Shown: positions 1 to 5,389 of the stretch, piece after piece
Layout of the letters: the number at the start of each line of letters is the position of its first letter
Position numbering within the stretch: the stretch's first letter is position 1
From: Candidatus Zixiibacteriota bacterium
Lineage (GTDB): Bacteria; Zixibacteria; MSB-5A5; CAIYYT01
NCBI GenBank assembly: GCA_023134875.1
Contig: JAGLUH010000083.1
Span: forward strand, 1-5,389
Length of the DNA: 5,389 nt
Direction: 5' to 3'
The notes under the pieces: generated by a model
Seen by the model: the letters and a program-made list of their open reading frames with translations, nothing else
Database searches by the model: none
Told to the model about the DNA's origin: nothing
Made by a program: the position numbers and the translations under genes

Positions 1-1242
1 GATCGGCGAGCGTGGGTATAGTATCACCTCGGTAGCGCTATCCTGCATAATTCCGGTAATTTCATGGTCGTCCAGATTGGTGCGGCGATTTTCGACCAGG
101 AAATACTCATCGGCATTGATTGGCACCAGCAACACTTTCGCTTTATCGCTGACATATCCGGCGGCCGCCACATCGATATTGTTTACCTTTGTCACCTCAA
201 CGATATCGACAAATCCGAGGTAGGCGCGTGACCAGGCACAGGGGAATACCGGCAACACTCCGAACACCAGCACGGGAACATCTTCACCGAAATCGACATT
301 GTAGCCGAAGCCATTGTGATCCATCAGGGCGAAATCACCGACCATTGTCTTGAAGGTGCGCGTATCGTACAGATCAACCAGCCCCAACTGATGGCCGAAT
401 TCATGGGCGAAAACCGCATTGAGCGCCGTGACCGCGCCATCCTGACTGGGGGTTTCCGGCACAATCACACCCTCGTAGATAATCACCCGACCGGAGTCCA
501 CCGCAAACGGCACACCGATCTTGACAAAGCCGGTATATAGATCAGCCGGAGTATCAGGTCCCCATATGCTGCCGCGGTTGTTTTGCTGATCGGAACCGGC
601 ATGAAAAATGACATAGGCGTCATACTTTTCAGTCATTGAAGCTTCATCGTAGAACTGGATCGCCGTGTCCTGATCAGCTTTCCGAATAGCATCGAAGAAA
701 AAATCACCCAGACCATACCAGGGTGGCCGCAGACCATAATAAGCCATCGCCGAATCAAGCTGATAAGCTGAGTCGCTCTGCCGGGGGAAGATATCCCACT
801 GAAGCGTCAATCTGCCCTGCGAAACAACTTGCCAGTACTCATTTAGGGCCCGCAGGTGCGCATCAAAGTACTCGCTGTTGTGAGGTGATGGATCAATCAG
901 ATGCCCCTCTTCCGCCTGGAAGGTCTCTTTGGCACGCAGGTCGAAAGTCCCGTCACCGGTGGAGAGGGGATCATCGACAACCTCTTTTCGGAAATTAACC
1001 TTGATGGCGAGAATCTTAAGCACCTTCGGATTGTCAGGCGATAATGCTGTCCGGGGCAATTGATATTTCCCGGAGTAGTCAAGATCGAGTAGGTTACGAT
1101 CGGAAACTCCCAGGTTCACCGAGGGCTTGGGTGGCAGCTCGGCGACCCGCTTCTCCTTGATAGTGAGCATTCCTCCCTGCAGTGACCCTACAAGGATCGC
1201 CGACCAGAGAACAGCAAGTAATAGTATCCCTGTTTGTCTCAT
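1..1242 (-). CDS. Exported M6-family zinc metalloprotease, N-terminal part (3' end outside window)
   Basis: The ATG at 1240-1242 opens a frame with no stop to position 1, giving 414 visible residues. A signal peptide is evident (hydrophobic residues about 5-19, possible cleavage after VGS at 18-20), which supports this start over the internal Met25. M6 (immune inhibitor A-like) proteases are secreted zinc endopeptidases. The zinc site is HEFGHQLGLVD: His280, Glu281, His284 and Asp290 fit HExxHxxGxxD, and Met307 in FALMDHNG is a candidate Met-turn. Further family marks are YFDAHLRALNEYW (125-137), the YVIFHAG segment before the active site (210-216) and EYFLVENRR (379-387) after it. Residues about 25-110 would be the propeptide-like N-terminal region. 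The gene begins only 13 bases after the porV-like stop and has no clear Shine-Dalgarno sequence, suggesting translational coupling. Lying beside T9SS genes, it may be T9SS cargo, but the C-terminal sorting domain that would show this is not in the window. The active site looks intact. Confidence 0.9.
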   Translation of the reverse strand, partial: MRQTGILLLAVLWSAILVGSLQGGMLTIKEKRVAELPPKPSVNLGVSDRNLLDLDYSGKYQLPRTALSPDNPKVLKILAIKVNFRKEVVDDPLSTGDGTFDLRAKETFQAEEGHLIDPSPHNSEYFDAHLRALNEYWQVVSQGRLTLQWDIFPRQSDSAYQLDSAMAYYGLRPPWYGLGDFFFDAIRKADQDTAIQFYDEASMTEKYDAYVIFHAGSDQQNNRGSIWGPDTPADLYTGFVKIGVPFAVDSGRVIIYEGVIVPETPSQDGAVTALNAVFAHEFGHQLGLVDLYDTRTFKTMVGDFALMDHNGFGYNVDFGEDVPVLVFGVLPVFPCAWSRAYLGFVDIVEVTKVNNIDVAAAGYVSDKAKVLLVPINADEYFLVENRRTNLDDHEITGIMQDSATEVILYPRSPI

Positions 1243-1255
1243 CAGAATTGCCCGG

Positions 1256-4200
1256 TTACAGTTTTACCGTCAACGAGGTTCTCAGAGTATTGCCCAACAC
1301 ATGCGTCTCCGAGGTGGGAATATAGGCAAAATCAAGACGGTATTTATCTTTCAACTGTAATCCCAGGCCGAGCGAGAAAAATTTGCGTTCGCCTTCGCTA
1401 TCATGGAGATAACCGGCTCGCAATGCAAGCAGTGACCCGTACCAGTATTCCGCTCCCACGCTGGGGATGATTTCCCTTAGTTCCGTATCGAAATCATCCG
1501 TGCCGGTCAGGGGCTTCTTGATTTCGCCGACAAGAAGCAGTGAATTATAGGGCGAGTCCAGCAGTTTGTAGCCTAAACCAAGAGCCAGCTTGCGCGGCAG
1601 CGGATCTGACTGTGCTGCATCAATATAAGTTACGTCTGGCCCAACATTCGTAAGCGCCGCTCCAAGGCGCAGTCTTTGCATGGGGCGATAAATCACTCCG
1701 GCATCGATGCCAAAAGAGGTGGCGGTGCCTTTACCCAACTCTCGACCCGACCCAATCTCAGCCAAGTGACTGTATATCACCTTGGCAGAGAGGCCGAGAG
1801 AGACATTGTTTGATACGCGAATTCCATAGGAGAGGGTAAAAGCAGCATCGAACGAGTTGAAAGTCCCAAGTACATTATTGTATTCATCGATACGTGTATT
1901 CTCGCCAAGAGACAGAAAGGTGACCGTAGTTCCTACCGTACCCAATCCCCCAATCGGCTGAACCCAACTCAGGAATTCGTAGTAAAGGTCAGACGCCAGT
2001 TCCGGCAGCCACTGTGAGTGAGTAAAGCTGATTTCTTTCCTGGCGTGGGCGGAGATGATTACTTGGTCAGAGGTGGCAAACCACATCTCACCGGCGGTGC
2101 TGACAATCGATTTGGTGTTGGCGCGGTGCAAACCCTCGTGATAGAAACGTTCCCAGCGATTCCCCATGTAACAGAAGGTGCCAAGCAGGGAGCCAATATA
2201 AACGGTTCCGTCATGATAACGGAGCGTATGGATTGGGCTGCCACCCAGATGCTTCCAGACATAAATGACCCGCCCTTTTGCCAGTTCTCCCTGCTGAATG
2301 GTGTTCTTGCGCTTGAGGATGCTAACATAACCGGCGATCGCTTCCGGATCAGAGGTTTTATAATACCTGGCCGCCAGTTCTTCGATTGTCATCGGTTCTT
2401 CCAATTTGACGGCGGCATAACCGAAACTGTGCCACCGACCGTCATCAAACCATTTAATTCCCAACTCGGTGCCGACCCAGAGATTATCCTCACCATCAAC
2501 CGTCAAGGCGGTGATCTTGCCTTCAAACAGCGGTTTGAACGGTACTTGAACCTCGACGCCCGGCTGCGGATTTTCAAAAAGGTCGGGATGACTGAATTGC
2601 AGGCGAACCAGCTCCATATCAATTCGGGTCTCATCCAAGTCGCCATAGAAGTTGGAAAACACCGATCGCGCCGAATCAGTAACCGTCGTAGTGTATGTCC
2701 AGGTGTTGTTCCACTTAGTGCCGTCAAAGTAGAAAAGGTCATCATCAGCCGCCGCCCAGACCTTGTTTTCGCTTTCAACATGAATATGCTTGATTGGTAC
2801 CGTGGCTACTCCCTCGGCCGGACCATAGGTTGTCCAGTTGCTCTGCGCATAGTGCTTGATGCCGCTGTCGGTGCCGATCCACAACTGCTCACGTTTGACC
2901 GACTCGACACAGTAGATAGCTTCATTCTCTACACCGGTGGAGAACTTCTGCCAGGCGCGCCCATTAAAACGATAAAGACCAACATCTGTGGCAATGTAGA
3001 GGGTCTTCTTGTAAACAGCCAGGTCGTTGATCGCCCCGTCAAAGACCGCGTTAAGGGGAAAGTGAATCACTTCGGGGAGTTCGCCCTTGATCACATGCTT
3101 CAGGGTGAACAGCAAGCGGTCGATTTCGGTTTCGGTAAACAACGAATCTGACCTGGCGCTACGATAATCGCTGACGAACTCGTCAAGTTTCCCGCCGTCC
3201 AGAAGGCAATCCCACCAGGCCTGTTCCAATTGCTCCAGCATCTCCAGGAATTCATCGCGATTGAGGAAATCAGTCGGCAGGTCGGCGGCCACCTGATCCT
3301 TCAACTCCAGGAGCGCCGACCGGGAAATCCTGTTGTTGGCGCGGGCGATCTGCTCCAAGCGCGAGGCGACGACACTCTCATCAGTGGAACTGAGCGCGCG
3401 CTTGATAACATCATCGATTTTGTCGCCCGGTTTCGGTATCACCCCCTGTACCCCCTCGGTACTCATGCCATCCCGCCAGGCCACACCATCAAAACGCTTG
3501 AGGCCGAAATTGGTTATCGCCCAGATATCGTAGCGAGTGTAATTGCTGTTGGGAACATCATTTTCCATTACCGCTATTTTCTCGATATACTCTTCCCACG
3601 GCACCTCCCAGCGCCTCCAGACAGTCAGAAGTACCGTATAGGGAACCTCAACCGTAAGCGGTCGAGTGGCGATTTCACAGGCTGCCGCCAGTTCCTCGAT
3701 TCTGACCAGTTCTTCAGGAGAGATACCGCCATCAGTGCCAGCCATTTCAACTCTTGTTTTGAACTGGTTGAATTCATTGGCATCCAGACGGAGGTCCATC
3801 CAGAAGACCAGCATCTCCTCCATCATGGCATTGACGCTGTCGCCCACTTCTTCCTCCGCCACCAAACGCAGCAGTTGTAAGCGAATATCGTTGATCTCAG
3901 CAAAGGATACACCGGAGTTGAAGGCGCAAATGGTGCGAGTGGCTTGCTTGAACAACTTCTCGTCGCTGGTTCGGGCCAGATGTGAGAGGTTGGTGACCAG
4001 GTCTCTGGCAGGGTCAACGCTGATAGTCTCCGCCTGTTTCCACTCCTCATCTACGAACCTGCTGACCTGGTTGCCCTTGATCTGCCAGGAACGGAGCGTT
4101 TCAAGATAGTCAGGGCCTAGCTTACCATAGAGAGCCTGTTTAGCGATATCCTTCAGGTGACTGTCGTCAGACAGTTTGAAACGGTACCAGCTATCGGCCA

Positions 4201-4411
4201 GCGGGTATTCACCCAGGCCGGCGGGGTTCCAGTGAGTCGCGGAGGCATCATCAGCAACGGCGACAAACGCCTCCCCCATAGCCGCGCTCCTCGCTCCGGG
4301 GGCGATTCGCAGAAAGAGTACCGCCGCGTCACTCACCCCGCAATATGCTTCACCGGCAAACGCCAGCAGCAAACCGCCGGATAGCAGTAACGCCAAGCAA
4401 CTTTTTTTCAT
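1256..4411 (-). CDS. porV: PorV/PorQ-family outer-membrane protein with a large inserted beta-propeller
   Basis: This complete 1051-residue protein starts with MKKS behind a good ribosome binding site and has a signal peptide (hydrophobic core about 5-19, possible cleavage after AFA at 17-19 or AYC at 22-24). PorV is a FadL-superfamily outer-membrane barrel that shuttles T9SS cargo to the attachment complex. Residues 27-66 hold the family's N-terminal region: FLRIAPGARSAAMGEAFVAV, then ATHWNPAGL. The match resumes at 791 with EISFTHSQWLPEL and continues through amphipathic strands (GTVGTTVTFLSLG, SVGL-like VSLGLSAKVIYSH, LRLGAALTNVGP, PRKLALGLGY, VGAEYWY, LALRAGYL, FFSLGLGLQL, YRLDFAY) to a terminal strand ending in VKL. 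Those two parts total about 327 residues, a normal size for the family. Residues 67-790 are an insertion containing a seven-bladed propeller and helical modules, described separately. The neighbour upstream is PorU, which favours PorV over PorQ. Family membership is firm; the porV symbol and T9SS shuttle role are inferred from context. There is no sign of frameshift. Confidence 0.85.
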   Translation of the reverse strand: MKKSCLALLLSGGLLLAFAGEAYCGVSDAAVLFLRIAPGARSAAMGEAFVAVADDASATHWNPAGLGEYPLADSWYRFKLSDDSHLKDIAKQALYGKLGPDYLETLRSWQIKGNQVSRFVDEEWKQAETISVDPARDLVTNLSHLARTSDEKLFKQATRTICAFNSGVSFAEINDIRLQLLRLVAEEEVGDSVNAMMEEMLVFWMDLRLDANEFNQFKTRVEMAGTDGGISPEELVRIEELAAACEIATRPLTVEVPYTVLLTVWRRWEVPWEEYIEKIAVMENDVPNSNYTRYDIWAITNFGLKRFDGVAWRDGMSTEGVQGVIPKPGDKIDDVIKRALSSTDESVVASRLEQIARANNRISRSALLELKDQVAADLPTDFLNRDEFLEMLEQLEQAWWDCLLDGGKLDEFVSDYRSARSDSLFTETEIDRLLFTLKHVIKGELPEVIHFPLNAVFDGAINDLAVYKKTLYIATDVGLYRFNGRAWQKFSTGVENEAIYCVESVKREQLWIGTDSGIKHYAQSNWTTYGPAEGVATVPIKHIHVESENKVWAAADDDLFYFDGTKWNNTWTYTTTVTDSARSVFSNFYGDLDETRIDMELVRLQFSHPDLFENPQPGVEVQVPFKPLFEGKITALTVDGEDNLWVGTELGIKWFDDGRWHSFGYAAVKLEEPMTIEELAARYYKTSDPEAIAGYVSILKRKNTIQQGELAKGRVIYVWKHLGGSPIHTLRYHDGTVYIGSLLGTFCYMGNRWERFYHEGLHRANTKSIVSTAGEMWFATSDQVIISAHARKEISFTHSQWLPELASDLYYEFLSWVQPIGGLGTVGTTVTFLSLGENTRIDEYNNVLGTFNSFDAAFTLSYGIRVSNNVSLGLSAKVIYSHLAEIGSGRELGKGTATSFGIDAGVIYRPMQRLRLGAALTNVGPDVTYIDAAQSDPLPRKLALGLGYKLLDSPYNSLLLVGEIKKPLTGTDDFDTELREIIPSVGAEYWYGSLLALRAGYLHDSEGERKFFSLGLGLQLKDKYRLDFAYIPTSETHVLGNTLRTSLTVKL
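2255..2398 (-). repeat. LysM-like segment, copy 3
   Basis: Residues about 672-719, between blades 5 and 6, resemble the first half of modules A and B. Against module B the alignment is ungapped from TIEELAARY (675-683) to Asn703 at an offset of 344: I676, D688, A693, L699 and N703 match I332, D344, A349, I355 and N359. It ends ELAKGRVIYVW (709-719), like the L..G..I.V end of LysM domains. The helical second half is absent here. Confidence 0.5.
2525..2677 (-). repeat. Partial helical module C, second half only
   Basis: Residues about 579-629, between blades 4 and 5, resemble only the second half of modules A and B. DETRIDMELVRL (593-604) parallels SPEELVRI and FTETEIDRLL, and VQVPFKPLF (621-629) parallels VEVPYTVLL and IHFPLNAVF. 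The stretch leads straight into the first strand of blade 5. It looks like a shortened copy, although the alignment before residue 590 is loose. Confidence 0.4.
3041..3397 (-). repeat. Helical module B with LysM-like start, copy 2
   Basis: Residues about 339-457, with a lead-in from KPGDKIDDV (327-335) that recalls the PGDT start of LysM domains. Matching points to module A are STDE (342-345), Ile355, Asn359, I.S-type (362-363), WWDCLLD (399-405), DEF (410-412), SLFTETEI (423-430) and FPL (451-453). This copy lies between blades 1 and 2, in the inter-blade loop. The lead-in PGD is the most LysM-like feature of the three copies. Confidence 0.55.
3626..3979 (-). repeat. Helical module A with LysM-like start, copy 1
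   Basis: Residues about 145-262 of the PorV-like protein align with module B at about 339-457 at a near-constant offset of 194-195 residues. Shared points are TSDE (148-151), Ile161, Asn165, V.S (168-169), a W.D (204-206), EF (213-214), GGISPEEL (228-235) and VPY (256-258). The first part, with D150 and N165 fifteen residues apart, resembles the core of a LysM domain (helix, then aN..i). The second part is two helices around a loop. The module sits between the candidate closing strand and blade 1. Function is unknown; LysM would suggest glycan binding, but the match is weak. Confidence 0.55.
4178..4201 (-). other. Candidate ring-closing strand of the propeller
   Basis: Residues 71-78 (LADSWYRF), directly after NPAGL, match the outer-strand pattern xxxxWxxF of the blades (RAWQKF, GRWHSF, NRWERF). 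Blade 7 at the other end of the insertion lacks precisely this strand. The fit suggests a Velcro closure in which the first strand of the insertion completes the last blade. It rests on a short motif, so it is a proposal from sequence pattern only. Confidence 0.5.
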
Positions 4412-4419
4412 TACTATAT

Positions 4420-4426
4420 CTCCTCT
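4420..4426 (-). promoter_or_regulatory. Ribosome binding site of the PorV-like gene
   Basis: On the minus strand AGAGGAG lies 8 bases before the ATG at 4409-4411. It fixes the start of the 1051-residue protein and agrees with the signal peptide that follows. It lies in the 39-base gap after the PorU-like stop codon. Confidence 0.8.
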
Positions 4427-4450
4427 ACTCAGTGTAGCAACGGAATACTT

Positions 4451-5389
4451 CTATTTCATGATTATGAGTTTCTCTGTTGCTGTTGCTCTATTATCGTCAC
4501 TATTATTTGTATCATAAAGAGTTCGTGTAGCGCCAAGCTGGAAAATATAGACGCCATTGGCAATCCTGTCACCATCGGCATCGCGCCCGTCCCAATGAAT
4601 TCCCTCGTTATAACCCTCAACCCCGGGCAAATTGGCAACCTCATAGATTTTAATTCCGGAAAGGGTGAATACCTTTAATGCCACCCCTTCCGCTTCCTCG
4701 GAAAGAACATAGGAAAACTCGCAACCGTCCACAACCGGATTGGGATAGCAAAGCAGTTCACTGATCTGAAGACCACCATCCGCCTTCACCCGGAAGTCCA
4801 CCTCTTTCAGGCTGGAATTGTTAGCCGAATCCCACGCTTTTACCTTCAAGTTATGTTCGCCAACAGACAAGTCGGGCAGATGCATCGAGGCGCTGCCCGC
4901 TTGGTAGCTTCCCGGCAGATACATGAAGCTGTCGTTCAGCACATAACTCATGGCGGTATTGTCATCAATGGTCAGCTCGATAGCATGACCGATTTCACCG
5001 GAGAGATTGATGCCAAGACTGTCGAACAGTTCCAGCGTGATCCGAGCATTCTGATTCACCTCAGCGCCATTGCTCTTGGCGGGATCGCTGGCGAAGTAGA
5101 CCAATATCTCCGGGCCGACAGTGTCGGTAACATCGGTGTTGATCCCACCGATAGCTATCGGCGCGCGATAGCCCGACGCACCGGTCACGCCGTCCGTGGC
5201 ATAGCAACTGAGCCGCGCATTGCGACCGCCATAGCTGATATCCTTGGGCACCACGAACTTCAATTCAAACCGGCCGCCGCTAACATCCACCTTGCCGCGA
5301 TAGAATTCAGGGCCGTATTCAATATAGCGCAGGGTGTCGGTTTCCGGTGGAAAGGTAAACTTACGTTCCCGCTCGTTATCAAATACGCT
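4451..5389 (-). CDS. porU: PorU-like T9SS attachment-complex protein, C-terminal part (5' end outside window)
   Basis: The frame stays open to the right edge, so the visible 312 residues are only the C-terminal part; the stop is TAG at 4451-4453. PorU is the cell-surface sortase-like (gingipain/C25-related) protein that removes the sorting domain from T9SS cargo and attaches the cargo to the surface. Its catalytic His/Cys region would lie upstream and is not seen. Visible residues about 25-205 match the PorU post-catalytic beta-sandwich region: FYRGKVDVSGGRFELKF (29-45), VVPKDISY (46-53), a GP at 92-93, GINLSGEIGHAIEL (126-139), then LNDSF (151-155) and KAWDSANNSS (184-193). Residues 208-312 form a FlgD-like/T9SS C-terminal domain with YPNP (215-218), FTLSG (241-245), WDGRDADGD (266-274) and ANGVYIF (277-283), ending in EKLIIMK. 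An Asn/Asp-rich loop (about 292-301) sits in the last hairpin. The next gene starts 39 bases downstream, and porU-porV adjacency is known in Bacteroidota. The PorU assignment is strong from motifs; catalytic competence cannot be judged. Confidence 0.85.
   Translation of the reverse strand, partial: SVFDNERERKFTFPPETDTLRYIEYGPEFYRGKVDVSGGRFELKFVVPKDISYGGRNARLSCYATDGVTGASGYRAPIAIGGINTDVTDTVGPEILVYFASDPAKSNGAEVNQNARITLELFDSLGINLSGEIGHAIELTIDDNTAMSYVLNDSFMYLPGSYQAGSASMHLPDLSVGEHNLKVKAWDSANNSSLKEVDFRVKADGGLQISELLCYPNPVVDGCEFSYVLSEEAEGVALKVFTLSGIKIYEVANLPGVEGYNEGIHWDGRDADGDRIANGVYIFQLGATRTLYDTNNSDDNRATATEKLIIMK

Larger units (their letters stand above)
2048..3586 (-). repeat. Seven beta-propeller blade repeats (two-component-regulator-propeller type)
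   Basis: Seven protein repeats share the pattern I..L.V, then [LIV][WY][IVF][GA]T..G[LI]..[FY].[GD]..W..[FY]. By residue they are: 1, 276-313 (IWAITNFGLKRFDGVAW); 2, 461-491 (LYIATDVGLYRFNGRAWQKF); 3, 499-530 (LWIGTDSGIKHYAQSNW); 4, 540-570 (VWAAADDDLFYFDGTKW); 5, 633-664 (LWVGTELGIKWFDDGRWHSF); 6, 727-757 (VYIGSLLGTFCYMGNRWERF); 7, 766-788 (MWFATSDQVIIS), which lacks its last W..F strand. This is the blade type found in Reg_prop domains of hybrid sensor kinases and in the T9SS protein PorZ. Blades 2-4 are contiguous; blades 1, 5 and 6 are each preceded by an extra inserted segment. Copies are divergent in sequence and recognisable only at the protein level. No enzymatic residues are apparent, so a binding or scaffold role is the default reading. 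Confidence 0.8.
2042..4213 (-). other. Insertion domain of about 724 residues splitting the PorV-like protein
   Basis: Residues 67-790 of the PorV-like protein lie exactly between the HWNPAGL motif and the EISFTHSQWL strand, which are nearly adjacent in ordinary PorV proteins. The reading frame is continuous across both borders. The insertion is rich in acidic, aromatic and helical segments and in propeller-blade repeats, unlike the flanking barrel. In FadL-type barrels the NPA motif belongs to an N-terminal hatch that precedes the first strand, so an insertion here would be expected on the periplasmic side or at the barrel lumen. That topology is inferred and not visible in the sequence. Borders are placed by eye and could shift by about ten residues. 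Confidence 0.8.

Noticed and set aside
316..540. Short plus-strand frame over the protease active-site region
   Set aside because: It is the antisense of the M6 protease, whose HEFGHQLGLVD motif is encoded on the minus strand here.
2018..3151. A 377-codon open frame on the plus strand, opposite the PorV-like gene
   Set aside because: It is in codon register with the minus-strand gene, so its stops could only arise from TTA, CTA or TCA codons there, which that gene rarely uses. Its translation shows no domain or signal, while the minus strand has clear homology throughout.
3707..3745. EF-hand calcium site at GTDGGISPEEL (residues 225-235)
   Set aside because: The Gly, Ile and final Glu fit, but the first and third ligand positions of the loop are Met223 and Gly225, so calcium binding as an EF-hand is unlikely.
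3230..3880. A 216-codon plus-strand open frame opposite the helical modules
   Set aside because: It has the same register and explanation as the longer antisense frame; nothing in the translation is recognisable.
4401..4408. Run of seven A residues in codons 2-4 of the PorV-like gene as a slippage site
   Set aside because: The frame is intact, the signal peptide reads correctly in the standard frame, and no alternative frame leads to a sensible product.
4338..4411. Lipoprotein signal in the PorV-like protein (Cys24)
   Set aside because: The residues before Cys24 are EAY, which does not fit a lipobox. Barrel proteins of this family are exported by signal peptidase I.
4425..4437. Inverted repeat CTAC-5-GTAG between the PorU-like and PorV-like genes
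   Set aside because: A four-base stem with no T-run is too weak for a terminator, and it lies next to the ribosome binding site of the following gene.

Overview
The window carries three genes, all on the minus strand, so transcription runs from high to low coordinates. They are packed like one operon (gaps of 39 and 13 bases), and both ends of the window cut through genes. From the right edge they are: (1) the C-terminal 312 residues of a PorU-type component of the type IX secretion system (T9SS), 4451-5389; (2) a complete 1051-residue PorV/PorQ-family outer-membrane protein, 1256-4411; (3) the N-terminal 414 residues of an exported M6-family (immune inhibitor A-like) zinc metalloprotease, 1-1242. 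No stretch over 300 bases lacks a gene. I see no RNA gene, mobile element, CRISPR array, DNA-level repeat or convincing promoter or terminator. The operon promoter presumably lies beyond position 5389.

T9SS genes, a FlgD-like C-terminal domain with a YPNP start, and the porU-porV order point to a bacterium of the Fibrobacterota-Chlorobi-Bacteroidota (FCB) group. The roughly balanced base composition and unusual PorV suggest a less-studied FCB lineage (for example Zixibacteria or Ignavibacteria-like) rather than a typical Bacteroidota member. The phylum-level guess is weak.

In characterised T9SS systems PorV is an outer-membrane barrel that carries cargo from the SprA translocon to an attachment complex containing PorU (sortase), PorQ and PorZ. 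The M6 protease next door is a plausible secreted cargo, but its C-terminus, where a sorting domain would lie, is outside the window.

The remarkable object is the PorV protein. Its first 66 residues and last 261 residues together make an ordinary PorV of about 327 residues. Between the NPAGL motif and the first barrel strand sits an insertion of about 724 residues in one uninterrupted frame. By eye it is a seven-bladed beta-propeller of the two-component-regulator-propeller type. Its ring appears to be closed by a strand at the very start of the insertion, and helical modules, three with a LysM-like signature, are spliced into four of its inter-blade loops. PorZ, another attachment-complex protein, is also built on such propellers, so this gene may combine PorV and PorZ-like functions in one chain. 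That functional reading is inference; the split of the PorV homology and the repeats are visible directly.
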